Source: Chromobacterium haemolyticum
Lineage (GTDB): Bacteria > Pseudomonadota > Gammaproteobacteria > Burkholderiales > Chromobacteriaceae
DNA: 64,000 nucleotides
Assembly (NCBI RefSeq): GCF_002081825.1
Contig: NZ_MUKU01000006.1
Coordinates: 1 to 64,000 of the forward strand
Reading direction: 5' to 3'
Below, in pieces: positions 38,685 to 48,217 of the stretch; within the stretch, counting starts at the first letter, position 1, and each line of letters starts with the position of its first letter. Under the pieces are notes generated by a model that had not been told where the DNA came from, did no database searches, and saw only the letters and a list, made by a program, of their open reading frames with translations. The position numbers were made by a program, and so were the translations under genes.

Positions 38685-39872
38685 ATGAAATTTATTGGTA
38701 TTGTTCGAGTTGTTTTAAATGATTGCTGGTTGCTAGCAAGATTGGTTTTTAACTCGTTGGAAAATGAAAGAGCAATTGATGTTAAACAGCGTGGGGTATA
38801 TGTTAAAGATGAGGATGCAGGCTTTATACCAAATTATAAAGTAATGAAGCAAGTGGCTCTTACTAAACGTTTGGGTAAATTTTACCGTGTTTTTATTTTT
38901 ATTTCTCCAGTTTTAATTGTTCTGTTGTGGCCTTTCCATTGGTTTTTGGGGGTTCTAGGTGGTGCGTTCAAAAGAGATGTATTTTCTGGTGTGAAAAGAT
39001 ATATCGTGGTAACTCCTAGCCGAGGCGGAATGAGTTTAATAAACTCAGCCATTTGTTTTGATATAGATGCTCAGGATGCAGCTATAAGTGAGCAAGAGTT
39101 ATCATGCTATAAATTGGGCCGTACAATAGGTCTTGTAGAGGTGTTTTTAAGTATTGTTACACATTTTTTATTTCTATATTTTATTTTCACCTCCTCCCGT
39201 GGCATACGGAAGGATATGATGCTGCATGCAAGAGATTCTTTTTCTCTCTGTATGTTGGCAAATAGTAAATCGCTTAGGCAAAGCACGGTGCTTACCGATG
39301 ACCACTATCAGCGATGGAGCTATATTCTTTCGCATTTAATCTCTGATTTCCGTATCGTACAACATGGCTTTCTTGATATTGACCTCGTGCTTCCCAATCC
39401 TTATGGGAAAGTCAGTTTGCTGTATTTGCGGGATCACCGCTTTTTAGAAGATTTTCAAAAGTTTTATCAAGTATTGCTCTGGCGGTTATTTGTTGTAGAA
39501 CAAGTATTTGTTAAAACTAATTTTCCGGAGAAGTCTATATTTCTTGCTTCATCATTTCCCGCGATAGACTCTGAAATTGAGCTGCTGACTATGTTGAAGG
39601 AGCGGTGTAGCATTCCAATATTTGTCAAATTTCATCCCGCGCACTTGTATGATGGCAGAAAAAAAAAGTTGGCTAATTTAGCTGATGGCGTATTTGAGGG
39701 AGAGGGTAATCCTGTATGCGGAGCATTCGTTAGTTACAACTCTTTCATGGAGTTTGATTATAGTAGTCACGGAGTAGCAACGGTTTCCATCGTTCGATCT
39801 GGTAGTGTAAACCGAGCATGTTCTGATTTATTAAACCATATCCAGGAAATAGATCTGGTGCTGGCTAAATAG
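38685..39872 (+). CDS. Putative glycosyltransferase, GT-B-like
   Basis: 395 residues of AT-rich DNA. Hydrophobic segments occur near residues 70-90 and 150-170. Later motifs such as RIVQHGFLDIDL, IFLASSFPAIDS, PIFVKFHPAHLYDGRKKK and SYNSFMEFDYSSHGVATVSI recall sialyl- or capsule-type transferases, which use HG, HPxH and Ser-rich donor-binding motifs. It could attach the CMP-activated nonulosonate, which otherwise has no obvious transferase in the locus. No family can be named with certainty. Confidence 0.5.
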   Translation: MKFIGIVRVVLNDCWLLARLVFNSLENERAIDVKQRGVYVKDEDAGFIPNYKVMKQVALTKRLGKFYRVFIFISPVLIVLLWPFHWFLGVLGGAFKRDVFSGVKRYIVVTPSRGGMSLINSAICFDIDAQDAAISEQELSCYKLGRTIGLVEVFLSIVTHFLFLYFIFTSSRGIRKDMMLHARDSFSLCMLANSKSLRQSTVLTDDHYQRWSYILSHLISDFRIVQHGFLDIDLVLPNPYGKVSLLYLRDHRFLEDFQKFYQVLLWRLFVVEQVFVKTNFPEKSIFLASSFPAIDSEIELLTMLKERCSIPIFVKFHPAHLYDGRKKKLANLADGVFEGEGNPVCGAFVSYNSFMEFDYSSHGVATVSIVRSGSVNRACSDLLNHIQEIDLVLAK

Positions 39873-39899
39873 AGTCGGTTGTTTTTATGGTGAAATGCT

Positions 39900-41048
39900 A
39901 TGAGTCACAATAATTCTTATCAAATCTGTTCTAATTGTATTATGGACACTTCAGACCAACATATTCACTTTGATGAAAATGGCGTCTGTGAGTATTGCAA
40001 TAATTTTAATACTACTATCAGACCAGTTTGGCATGATCATATGATGAACGGTCAAAAACTGATGGAGATGAGCAGGTCCATTAAGGAAGATGGAAAGGGA
40101 AGCGACTTCGACTGCATTATTGGTTTGAGTGGTGGCCTTGATAGCTCTTATGCGGCTTATATAGCCAAAGAGAAAATGGGTTTACGACCACTATTATTCC
40201 ATGTCGATGCTGGTTGGAATACCGATCAGGCTGTTGGAAACATTGAACGACTCGTCGATGGCCTAGGACTAGATCTGTACACGGATGTTGTGAATTGGGA
40301 GTCGGTCAAGCGAATGCAAGTTGCATTTATGCGGGCGGGTATACCGGATCTTGATTTGGTTCAAGATGCAGCTTTTTTCTCCGGGTTATATAAGTTTGCT
40401 CGGAAATATAAGATAAAGCATATTATAACGGGATCAAATTTTTCAACAGAATGTTGCCGCGAGCCTGAGGACTGGGGTGGGTATCTTGGTATTGATAAAA
40501 CATTATTTGGAAGTATCTGGCAGCAGTGTGGCGATGGCAAGCAGAATGATGAGTTTCCTCTGGTAGACATCATGATTTATAAAATTTTTTATCAGAAAAT
40601 TTTAGGTATGAAAGTGCATCACCCTTTGAATTGTGTGTCCTATGTCAAGCGAGAAGCTGAAAATGAACTGGATCAGCATTTTGGTTGGAAACGATTTCAG
40701 CATAAGCACCATGAGTCGCGTTTTACACGTTTCTATGAAGATTATTGGCTCCCGCGACGGTTCGGTTTTGAAAAGCGCCGGGCACACTTTTCTAGCCTAA
40801 TTATGACGGGCCAAATGACGAGGGATGAAGCTCTGGAACGCATCTCAAAGCCTGAGATGAGTGAACACTTTCTTACTCAGGAATTTGAATACGTTTCGCA
40901 CAAGCTGGGGTTAACTGTAGAGGAACTGCAGAAGCTTTTTGAATTGCCTAAGAAATCTTATCGTGATTACAAAAATAAGCGTTGGTTAATTACTCTAGGG
41001 GCTAACGCTATGCGCATGCTTGGTCTGGAGAAAAGGTATTTCCGATGA
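39900..41048 (+). CDS. wbpG: N-acetyl sugar amidotransferase (WbpG/PseA-like)
   Basis: 382 residues. The N-terminal zinc-like cysteines (CSNCIMDTSD ... CEYCNNF) precede an ATP-pyrophosphatase loop, IIGLSGGLDSSYAAYIAKEK, and the ITGSNFSTECCREPEDW motif. In Pseudomonas aeruginosa, WbpG works with HisH2/HisF2 ammonia donors to turn an N-acetyl group into an acetamidino group; PseA does so on pseudaminic acid and a WbpG-like protein is linked with legionaminic acid in Legionella. hisH2 and hisF2 follow directly here. The target sugar (nonulosonate or another) is inferred, not shown. Confidence 0.88.
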   Translation: MSHNNSYQICSNCIMDTSDQHIHFDENGVCEYCNNFNTTIRPVWHDHMMNGQKLMEMSRSIKEDGKGSDFDCIIGLSGGLDSSYAAYIAKEKMGLRPLLFHVDAGWNTDQAVGNIERLVDGLGLDLYTDVVNWESVKRMQVAFMRAGIPDLDLVQDAAFFSGLYKFARKYKIKHIITGSNFSTECCREPEDWGGYLGIDKTLFGSIWQQCGDGKQNDEFPLVDIMIYKIFYQKILGMKVHHPLNCVSYVKREAENELDQHFGWKRFQHKHHESRFTRFYEDYWLPRRFGFEKRRAHFSSLIMTGQMTRDEALERISKPEMSEHFLTQEFEYVSHKLGLTVEELQKLFELPKKSYRDYKNKRWLITLGANAMRMLGLEKRYFR

Positions 41049-41662
41049 TCTACTTAGTTGATTATGGTGTTGGTAATATACAGGCATTTCTGAATTTATT
41101 TAAGCGCCTTGGAGTTCATGCGCGTCGCGCTGAAACTTCTGAAGTTCTAGAGGATGCCACGAGGCTGATTTTACCCGGTGTAGGTCATTTTGACCATGCC
41201 ATGAAACGACTCAATGATTCAGGTATGCGCTCTAAGCTTGAAGAATTAGTTTTAGAAAAGAAAATACCAATTATTGGAATTTGTGTCGGCATGCAGATGC
41301 TAAGTGAAGGCTCAGATGAAGGTGAGATGCCGGGCTTGAACTGGATTCCTGGCAGAGTAAGGGCATTTGCAAGTCAGACTGAAAGTGCGGCACTGCCTAT
41401 GCCTCACATGGGTTGGAATGAGTTAAAACCCACTACGGGTAGCAAATTGTTTGCTACCGGGTTTGAGGATGGGGCGCAATTTTATTTTTTGCATTCTTAT
41501 TTTTTTGATGCTGCTGATAAAAAAGATGTTGTGGCTACCGCGAATTATGGTTTGGATTTTGATGCAGTTGTGTCGAGGGGTCATATTCATGGTGTTCAAT
41601 GCCACCCTGAAAAAAGCCACCATTGGGGTGAACAACTTCTAAAAAACTTTGTGGAGCTGTAA
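41045..41662 (+). CDS. hisH: HisH-like glutamine amidotransferase subunit for sugar modification
   Basis: 205-residue class I glutaminase. YGVGNIQAFLNLFKRLG starts the fold, GICVGMQML holds the nucleophilic Cys in a GxCxGxQ loop and GVQCHPEKSHHWG holds the His-Glu pair. It supplies ammonia through the HisF partner. This is the accessory copy found in surface-glycan loci (WbuY type), not evidence of a histidine operon; no other his gene is nearby. It overlaps wbpG by 4 bp and hisF follows after 3 bp. Confidence 0.9.
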   Translation: MIYLVDYGVGNIQAFLNLFKRLGVHARRAETSEVLEDATRLILPGVGHFDHAMKRLNDSGMRSKLEELVLEKKIPIIGICVGMQMLSEGSDEGEMPGLNWIPGRVRAFASQTESAALPMPHMGWNELKPTTGSKLFATGFEDGAQFYFLHSYFFDAADKKDVVATANYGLDFDAVVSRGHIHGVQCHPEKSHHWGEQLLKNFVEL

Positions 41663-41665
41663 AGT

Positions 41666-42451
41666 ATGTTGCGTCCTCGAATCATACCCTGCTTGCTGGT
41701 GCATCAGGGAGGGTTGGTCAAAACTCAAGGGTTCAAAGAACCAAAGTATGTTGGTGACCCGATTAATGCTGTTAGGATATTCAATGAGAAGGAGGCCGAT
41801 GAGCTTATGATTTTGGACATCGATGCAACCGTCAAAGGGGTGTATCCAGATTTTGGTTTAATCGCGAAGTTAGCCGCAGAATGCCGTATGCCTTTATGTT
41901 ATGGTGGTGGGGTCACCAAGGCCGAAGAGGCATTGCGCATTGTCGATATGGGAGTGGAGAAGGTGGCTGTAAGTGCCGCAGCTATTGCGAACCCGTCGGT
42001 ATTAACGGAAATAGCTGCTGCGGTGGGACGTCAGTCTGTTGTAGCGGTTCTTGATGTGCGTAAAAGGACTGGACTGTTCTCCAAAGGGTACGAAGTATGC
42101 ACGCATAATGCAAAAACAAGTTACAAAGCGGATCCTGTTGAGTTGGCAAAGCAATTGCAGGAAGCAGGTGCTGGCGAAATTGTTATTAATTCAGTTGATC
42201 TAGATGGCCAAATGAAAGGCTATGATTTGGATTTGGCTGCCCAGTTCAAGAGCGCGTTAAATGTGCCTGTGACCTTTTTAGGTGGAGCAGGGTCTTTGGA
42301 ACATTTAGGTAAATTGATTGAAAAAGTTGGTGTAGTTGGTGCAGCGGCGGGTAGTTTGTTTGTATTTAAGGGCAAATATCGCGCGGTTTTGATCAACTAT
42401 CCAACTCCAGAACAAAAGCTTCAACTTTGTCGTGAAGCCTTAAAAATCTAG
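41666..42451 (+). CDS. hisF: HisF-like cyclase subunit for sugar modification
   Basis: 261-residue (beta-alpha)8 barrel. PRIIPCLLVHQGGLVKT, LMILDIDATVKG, LCYGGGVTKAEEAL and GEIVINSVDLDGQMKGYD follow the HisF pattern, but loops such as FKEPKYVGDPINAVRIFNEK are those of the AglZ/WbuZ acetamidino-modification subgroup. In this context it channels ammonia from HisH to the WbpG amidotransferase. Length and frame are normal. The next gene starts 18 bp later. Confidence 0.88.
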   Translation: MLRPRIIPCLLVHQGGLVKTQGFKEPKYVGDPINAVRIFNEKEADELMILDIDATVKGVYPDFGLIAKLAAECRMPLCYGGGVTKAEEALRIVDMGVEKVAVSAAAIANPSVLTEIAAAVGRQSVVAVLDVRKRTGLFSKGYEVCTHNAKTSYKADPVELAKQLQEAGAGEIVINSVDLDGQMKGYDLDLAAQFKSALNVPVTFLGGAGSLEHLGKLIEKVGVVGAAAGSLFVFKGKYRAVLINYPTPEQKLQLCREALKI

Positions 42452-42469
42452 TGTTTTCGAAAGCCTTTT

Positions 42470-43498
42470 ATGTTTAAAAATAAAGTGCTCCTCATTACAG
42501 GGGGAACAGGCTCTTTTGGCAATGCAGTTTTGCGTCGCTTTTTGGATTCGGACTTGCGTGAAATTCGAATCTTTAGTCGAGATGAGAAAAAGCAAGACGA
42601 CATGCGGAAAAAGTACAATAGTACAAAGCTAAAATTTTATATTGGAGATGTCCGAGATTATCAGTCGGTTTTGAGCGCGGTACGTGGTGCCGACTTCATT
42701 TATCATGCGGCGGCACTAAAACAAGTCCCCTCGTGTGAATTCCATCCACTTGAGGCTGTCAAAACTAATGTGCTTGGGACAGAGAATGTACTAGAGGCAG
42801 CAATTAACTGCAATGTTAGTAGAGTTGTTGTGCTTAGCACTGATAAGGCGGTTTATCCAATTAATGCTATGGGTATTAGTAAGGCAATGATGGAAAAGGT
42901 TGCCGTGGCTAAGTCTCGAAGCAGTAATAGCACAATAATAAATGTCACCAGATATGGCAATGTCATGTGCTCGCGTGGTTCAGTGATACCCTTATTCGTC
43001 AATCAAATACGTGCTGGTCAACCTATTACAATCACTGATCCAAGCATGACTCGTTTTATGATGACGCTGGATGATGCCGTGGATCTAGTTTTGTTCGCTT
43101 TTAAAAACGGCCAACCTGGTGAAATTTTTGTTCAAAAGGCACCTGCGGCTACTATTGAGGTATTGGCTAGGGCGTTGACTGACATGCTTGGTATGCCGAG
43201 TCATCCTATAGATATTATAGGTACTCGCCATGGAGAGAAACTGTTTGAGGTATTATTAAGTCGCGAGGAAATGGTGGCTGCACAAGATTTAGGTAGATAC
43301 TTCCGAGTGTTACCAGACTTGCGCGACTTGAATTATGGTAAGTTTGTTGAACAGGGTGAGGTTAAGATTTCTGAGTCTACTGAATACAACTCGCATAACA
43401 CAAATCGTCTAGATGTACCCAGCATGCAAGAGCAGTTGAAGAGGCTGCGCTTCATGCAGTCCACCATGCATGGTGAGCAAGTTGAAGCCGAGGAGTAA
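42470..43498 (+). CDS. fnlA: UDP-GlcNAc 4,6-dehydratase/5-epimerase (FnlA/WbjB/CapE)
   Basis: 342-residue SDR starting the UDP-L-FucNAc pathway: dehydration and C5 epimerisation of UDP-GlcNAc to an L-arabino-hexos-4-ulose. LLITGGTGSFGNAVLRRFL binds NADP and IFSRDEKKQDDMRKKY is a signature of the inverting dehydratases. The catalytic region reads AVYPINAMGISKAMMEK, where the normal SDR tyrosine is methionine, as is usual in this subgroup. The C terminus extends well past PseB-type enzymes, matching FnlA length. fnlB and fnlC follow directly. Confidence 0.92.
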   Translation: MFKNKVLLITGGTGSFGNAVLRRFLDSDLREIRIFSRDEKKQDDMRKKYNSTKLKFYIGDVRDYQSVLSAVRGADFIYHAAALKQVPSCEFHPLEAVKTNVLGTENVLEAAINCNVSRVVVLSTDKAVYPINAMGISKAMMEKVAVAKSRSSNSTIINVTRYGNVMCSRGSVIPLFVNQIRAGQPITITDPSMTRFMMTLDDAVDLVLFAFKNGQPGEIFVQKAPAATIEVLARALTDMLGMPSHPIDIIGTRHGEKLFEVLLSREEMVAAQDLGRYFRVLPDLRDLNYGKFVEQGEVKISESTEYNSHNTNRLDVPSMQEQLKRLRFMQSTMHGEQVEAEE

Positions 43499-43501
43499 CT
43501 T

Positions 43502-44638
43502 ATGGGTGAGATTAGTCGTCGCATTCTGGTCACCGGTGCGAATGGTTTTATTGGAAAAAACCTAACACTTCGGCTGAGAGAGCGAGATGGCAATACGGTT
43601 AGTACGTTTTTGCGTGGTGACGATAGTGACCGGTTAGCGGCCTTAGTTGCCCAGGCTGATGCTGTTATTCATTTGGCGGGTGAGAATCGTCCGGCTGATG
43701 AAGATAGTTTTGCTGAGGTAAATACGGGGCTGACTGTTGCAATTTGCCATGCGATAAAAAATGAGTACAAAAACAGTGGTCGGCATATTCCATTGCTACT
43801 GGCTTCTTCTATTCAGGCCGACCAAAATAATCCCTATGGTCGCAGTAAATTAGCAGCAGAAGAGGCAGTTGAATCTCTGTCCCTAGCTACTGGTAATCCT
43901 TGTGTAGTATATCGTTTGCCTGGAGTCTTTGGGAAGTGGTGCAAACCTAATTACAACTCGGTTGTTGCGACTTTTTGTCATAATATTGCGAGAGATTTGC
44001 CAATACAGATTAATAATCCAGAAACTTTTCTGCAGTTGGTGTATGTCGATGATGTTGTTAGCGCCTTACTAGCTTCTCTCGAAGCTCCGGTGCCAGGGCT
44101 AAAAAAAGAGAAGGTTGAGCCAGAGTATTCTATTAGTCTTGATACATTAGCTGAGCATATACTTGGTTTTAAAGAGTGCCGAACAACGCTGATGACCGAT
44201 CGAGTGGGGCAAGGGCTGATTCGTGCGCTCTATGCCACTTATGTGAGTTTTTTGCCGAATGAGAGTTTTGCTTACGAGGTGTCTCGATACGTTGACCCGC
44301 GTGGTGTTTTTGTAGAAATGCTGAAGACGCCTGATTGTGGTCAATTTAGCTATTTTACGGCGCACCCAGGCATAACGCGTGGTGGCCATTATCATCATAC
44401 TAAAAGTGAAAAATTTCTCGTAATCAAAGGAAATGCTTTGTTCCGTTTTAGACACTTGGTGACTGATGAGTTATTTGAACTCAAAACTAGTGGTATGGAA
44501 GCACAGATCGTAGATACAATTCCTGGTTGGTCGCATGATATTACGAATATTGGCACTGATGAGCTGGTGGTGATGCTTTGGGCAAATGAAAACTTTGATC
44601 GGGAAAAACCTGACACAGTGGCTCATAAGGTTAAGTAA
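43502..44638 (+). CDS. fnlB: NAD-dependent reductase/3-epimerase with C-terminal cupin (FnlB/WbjC/CapF)
   Basis: 378-residue bifunctional enzyme. The N-terminal SDR domain ([44 protein letters not shown]) catalyses the reduction step. The C-terminal cupin, from about residue 260 and including [20 protein letters not shown], carries the metal-binding histidines for 3-epimerisation. The product is UDP-2-acetamido-2,6-dideoxy-L-talose. Domain order and length match CapF/WbjC. It overlaps fnlC by one base at TAATG. Confidence 0.92.
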   Translation: MGEISRRILVTGANGFIGKNLTLRLRERDGNTVSTFLRGDDSDRLAALVAQADAVIHLAGENRPADEDSFAEVNTGLTVAICHAIKNEYKNSGRHIPLLLASSIQADQNNPYGRSKLAAEEAVESLSLATGNPCVVYRLPGVFGKWCKPNYNSVVATFCHNIARDLPIQINNPETFLQLVYVDDVVSALLASLEAPVPGLKKEKVEPEYSISLDTLAEHILGFKECRTTLMTDRVGQGLIRALYATYVSFLPNESFAYEVSRYVDPRGVFVEMLKTPDCGQFSYFTAHPGITRGGHYHHTKSEKFLVIKGNALFRFRHLVTDELFELKTSGMEAQIVDTIPGWSHDITNIGTDELVVMLWANENFDREKPDTVAHKVK

Positions 44639-45774
44639 TGAAAAAATTAAAAGTAGTTTCGGTTGTTGGGACACGGCCTGAAATCATTCGATTGTCCCGA
44701 GTTTTGACAGCTTTAGATCTTTACTGCGATCATGTGCTTATTCATACGGGTCAAAACTATGATTACGAGTTGAATCAAGTTTTTTTTGATGATCTAGGGA
44801 TTCGAAAACCTGACTTTTTTTTAGGTAGTGCCGAGGGTAGCACCAGCGCAGCCAACACGATTGGTAACCTTATTACCGCTGTTGATGGTGTGCTGGCTCA
44901 GGTGCAAGCTGAGGCGATGTTAGTTTTGGGCGATACAAATAGCTGCTTATCGGTAATTCCGGCGAAGAGGCGTAGAATGCCGATTTTCCACATGGAGGCT
45001 GGAAATCGCTGTTTTGATCAGCGTGTACCTGAGGAAACAAATCGCCGCATTGTCGATCATACTGCGGATATTAATCTCACCTATAGTACGCTTGCGCGGG
45101 ACTATCTATTGCGAGAAGGCTTGCCTCCGGATCAGGTTATCAAAACTGGCAGTCCAATGTATGAAGTGCTCCATCATTATCTACCACAAATTAAGGCGTC
45201 TGATGTACTGAGTCGACTTGGCTTGCAGCCGGGTGGCTATTTTGTGGTCAGCTCGCATCGCGAAGAGAACATCGAATCGGATAGATCGTTTTCAAAGTTA
45301 GTGACTGTTCTGAATGCGCTAGCAGAAGACTATAGCCTGCCGGTGATTGTGTCTACACATCCACGTACTCAAAAAAGAGTGGATACGATGGATGTTAAGT
45401 TTCATTCATTAGTACGGCTTATGAAGCCCTTAGGCTTTCATGACTATGTAAATTTGCAAATGCAGGCAAAGGTTGTCTTGTCCGACAGTGGTACCATTAA
45501 TGAGGAGTCATCCATTCTTAACTTCCCTGCACTTAACTTGCGCGAAGCGCATGAAAGGCCAGAGGGAATGGAGGAAGCCGCCGTTATGATGGTAGGCTTA
45601 GAAGTAGAACGGGTTCGTCAAGGACTGGCGATTTTACAGAATCAGCTTCGTGGTGAGGATCGTAGCCTGCGTCTTGTTGCTGACTACAGCATGCCTAATG
45701 TGAGTGAAAAGGTGGTACGCATTATTCACAGCTACACTGACTACGTGAACAGAGTAGTGTGGAAAAAGTACTGA
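44638..45774 (+). CDS. fnlC: UDP-N-acetylglucosamine 2-epimerase family, FnlC/WbjD
   Basis: 378 residues. [57 protein letters not shown] and [16 protein letters not shown] are the family landmarks. In this operon it performs the last step, C2 epimerisation to UDP-L-FucNAc. The [12 protein letters not shown] form distinguishes WbjD/CapG enzymes from WecB. Frame and length are normal. The putative transferase for the sugar follows 10 bp later. Confidence 0.92.
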   Translation: MKKLKVVSVVGTRPEIIRLSRVLTALDLYCDHVLIHTGQNYDYELNQVFFDDLGIRKPDFFLGSAEGSTSAANTIGNLITAVDGVLAQVQAEAMLVLGDTNSCLSVIPAKRRRMPIFHMEAGNRCFDQRVPEETNRRIVDHTADINLTYSTLARDYLLREGLPPDQVIKTGSPMYEVLHHYLPQIKASDVLSRLGLQPGGYFVVSSHREENIESDRSFSKLVTVLNALAEDYSLPVIVSTHPRTQKRVDTMDVKFHSLVRLMKPLGFHDYVNLQMQAKVVLSDSGTINEESSILNFPALNLREAHERPEGMEEAAVMMVGLEVERVRQGLAILQNQLRGEDRSLRLVADYSMPNVSEKVVRIIHSYTDYVNRVVWKKY

Positions 45775-45784
45775 GGATTGATTG

Positions 45785-46978
45785 ATGAAGATTGCGCTTA
45801 TCGCGGATACCTTTCCACCTCTTCGTAATTCTGGAGCAGTGCAGTTAAGGGATCTGTCGCGCGAGTTTGTACGTCAAGGTCATGCTTTGACGGTTCTCTT
45901 GCCATGTTCAGATCAGACGGCGCCTTGGTTGTTAGAGGAGCTTAATGGTGTGCAGGTATTGCGTTTGCGAGCTCCCAAGACTAAAGATATTAGTTATGTC
46001 CGACGAACCTTAGGTGAGTTGGCCATGCCTTTCGCCATGCTGCGGCAGTTGCGCAAAAGTCCCTTAGCTCGTGAGTCTTGGGAAGGGGTAGTGTGGTATG
46101 CGCCATCTATTTTCCATGCTCCGCTTGTTAGTGCTCTGAAGAAGTCAACTAAATGTAAAGGCTACCTTATCATTCGTGATATCTTTCCTGAATGGGCGGT
46201 AGATATGGGGTTGATGGGACGTGGGTTGCTCTATCGTTTCTTTAACGCTGTTGCCCGTTATCAGTATTCGATAGCAGATGTCATTGGAGTGCAAACACCT
46301 GGCAATAGAATGTATTTTGAGCAATGGCAAACACGACCTGGGCGTCAATTGGAGGTTCTGCAAAATTGGCTAGACAAGCCCGCAGATGTTCGTTGTTCGA
46401 TTCAAATTTGTGAAACAGCTCTGGCGGGTAGAAAAGTTTTAGTGTACGCCGGCAATATGGGTGTAGCTCAAGGTATGGACATTTTGTTGGAGCTGGCAGA
46501 TAAGCTGCGTAATCGGCAGGATATTGGTTTTTTATTTGTTGGTCGTGGAAGTGATGCAGGCCGGCTGAAGCAAACTGCTTTTGCAATGGGGCTAGAAAAT
46601 GTTCTTTTCTTTGACGAAATCCATCCGGATGAAATACCTGACTTGTATGCTCAATGTAGCGCTGGTATTGTTGCATTAGATAGGCGCCATAAATCACATA
46701 ATATTCCTGGTAAGTTTTTGACCTATATGCAGAATGGTCTACCTGTGTTGGCTAATGTGAACTCTGGTAATGACATTGCTCATTTGATCCGTGAGGAACA
46801 GGTTGGACAAGTTTGTGAAAGCAATCAAGTAGATGAGTTACTGCAGTTGACTGGCAAGTTAATGTCTCAGATTGAAGTTGATTCAACTCTTTCAGATCGC
46901 TGTAATCGACTTTTTCTACGTGATTTTTCTGTTGAACGGGCTGTGCAGCAGATAGTTGAGGCGCTATCTGATCGATAG
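45785..46978 (+). CDS. wbuB: Glycosyltransferase family 4, WbuB-like (probable L-FucNAc transferase)
   Basis: 397-residue GT-B enzyme. IALIADTFPPLRNSGAVQLRDLSREF starts the acceptor domain; LVYAGNMGVAQGMDILLELA, FLFVGRGSDAGRLK and YAQCSAGIVALDRRHKSHNIPGKFLTYMQ form the donor site. Its position after fnlABC mirrors O26/O11-type loci, where WbuB/WbjE transfers L-FucNAc. The ATG at 45785 is preferred over an adjoining TTG. Donor specificity is inferred from neighbours. Confidence 0.85.
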   Translation: MKIALIADTFPPLRNSGAVQLRDLSREFVRQGHALTVLLPCSDQTAPWLLEELNGVQVLRLRAPKTKDISYVRRTLGELAMPFAMLRQLRKSPLARESWEGVVWYAPSIFHAPLVSALKKSTKCKGYLIIRDIFPEWAVDMGLMGRGLLYRFFNAVARYQYSIADVIGVQTPGNRMYFEQWQTRPGRQLEVLQNWLDKPADVRCSIQICETALAGRKVLVYAGNMGVAQGMDILLELADKLRNRQDIGFLFVGRGSDAGRLKQTAFAMGLENVLFFDEIHPDEIPDLYAQCSAGIVALDRRHKSHNIPGKFLTYMQNGLPVLANVNSGNDIAHLIREEQVGQVCESNQVDELLQLTGKLMSQIEVDSTLSDRCNRLFLRDFSVERAVQQIVEALSDR

Positions 46979-47113
46979 GTTTAACGTTAGTTTTTTGAGC
47001 CTGATGAGCACTTTTCTATTTTTGGTTCACCTATCTGTCTAGAACATGAAACTATAACGGTTAATTGTGCGATTTCTTTGCATTCTTTCGTGGAATATAG
47101 ACGAGGCATATTA

Positions 47114-48217
47114 ATGCTAATAATCCTATTGTTGGCTACATTTCTTTCTTTGGCTGTTGGTATGTGTTTGATTCATTTTTCTCATTTGCATGGGGAGTTT
47201 ACTGCAGATCATGATCTAAGTGGAGTACAGAAATTTCATGCGAGACCGGTGCCTCGCATAGGAGGAGTACCAATTGCGGTAGGATTGACGGGGGGGTGTG
47301 TTCTGCTGGCATGGTTACAAAATGATACAACAGGATTGTTGCTATTGTTTGTAGCATTGCCTGCTTTTGCGGCAGGGATAGTTGAGGATGTGACAAAAAA
47401 GGTCGGGCCATTACCGCGCTTGCTCGCTACTTTTATAGCGGCAGTCTTGGGATATTTCATGTTGAATGCTGGATTGCAGCGTCTAGATATTTCTTTGTTA
47501 GATGGTTTGCTCTCGAAGTTTTGGCTGCTGTCCTTGCTTTTAACCGTTATAGCAGTTGGTGGTGTGGCACATGCAGTAAATATAATAGATGGGTATAATG
47601 GCTTGTCTGGAGTGGTATCTGTTTTTATTTTTCTGGCTATGGCATATGTTGCGTTCAAGGTTCAAGATTTAGCCTTGATGGGTGTCTGTTTCGCTATGAT
47701 AGGGGCGATTGCTGGATTCCTATTTTGGAACTTTCCTCGAGGCTTAATCTTTGCTGGTGATGGCGGGGCTTATTTGGTCGGTTTCATGATTGCAGAGGTG
47801 TCTGTATTGCTTGTGGCCCGCCATTCACAAATTTCTCCCTGGTTTCCATTGCTATGTGTAATTTATCCAGTCTTCGAAACATTATTTTCCATTTATCGCA
47901 GAAAGTTTTTACAAGGGCGTCGGATTGGTTCTCCGGATGCATTACACCTTCATCAATTGGTTTATATGCGTTTGGTCCGCTGGATGGTAGGAAGTCGTGA
48001 CGCTGATCACAAGACAATGCGTAATAGTCTAACCTCTCCTTATCTATGGGCACTATCATCAGTATCCGTTGTGCCGGCCATGTTGTTTTGGGATAATACA
48101 AAGATATTAATGTGTTTCGTCTTCGTTTTCATGTTAACTTATGTGAACCTGTACCGAATGATTATACGCTTCCGTACGCCTCGTTGGTTGATGCTACGTA
48201 AGTCAGCACATCGTTGA
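47114..48217 (+). CDS. WecA/WbpL-type undecaprenyl-phosphate sugar-1-phosphate transferase
   Basis: 367-residue polytopic membrane protein of the MraY/WecA family that starts glycan repeat assembly on undecaprenyl phosphate. GVQKFHARPVPRIGGVPIA, the Mg-binding NIIDGYNGLSG and FAGDGGAYLVGF, and the C-terminal IGSPDALHLHQLVYMR with the HIH-like loop are all seen. The ATG at 47114 has GAGG upstream; a TTG at 47078 is open but unsupported. A G7 run lies at 47290-47296. It is the last glycan gene before the right-flank insertion sequences. Confidence 0.88.
   Translation: MLIILLLATFLSLAVGMCLIHFSHLHGEFTADHDLSGVQKFHARPVPRIGGVPIAVGLTGGCVLLAWLQNDTTGLLLLFVALPAFAAGIVEDVTKKVGPLPRLLATFIAAVLGYFMLNAGLQRLDISLLDGLLSKFWLLSLLLTVIAVGGVAHAVNIIDGYNGLSGVVSVFIFLAMAYVAFKVQDLALMGVCFAMIGAIAGFLFWNFPRGLIFAGDGGAYLVGFMIAEVSVLLVARHSQISPWFPLLCVIYPVFETLFSIYRRKFLQGRRIGSPDALHLHQLVYMRLVRWMVGSRDADHKTMRNSLTSPYLWALSSVSVVPAMLFWDNTKILMCFVFVFMLTYVNLYRMIIRFRTPRWLMLRKSAHR

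Noticed and set aside
41045-42451. A histidine biosynthesis operon
   Set aside because: hisH and hisF here follow wbpG directly and lack other his genes; the HisF loops match the sugar-modification subgroup.
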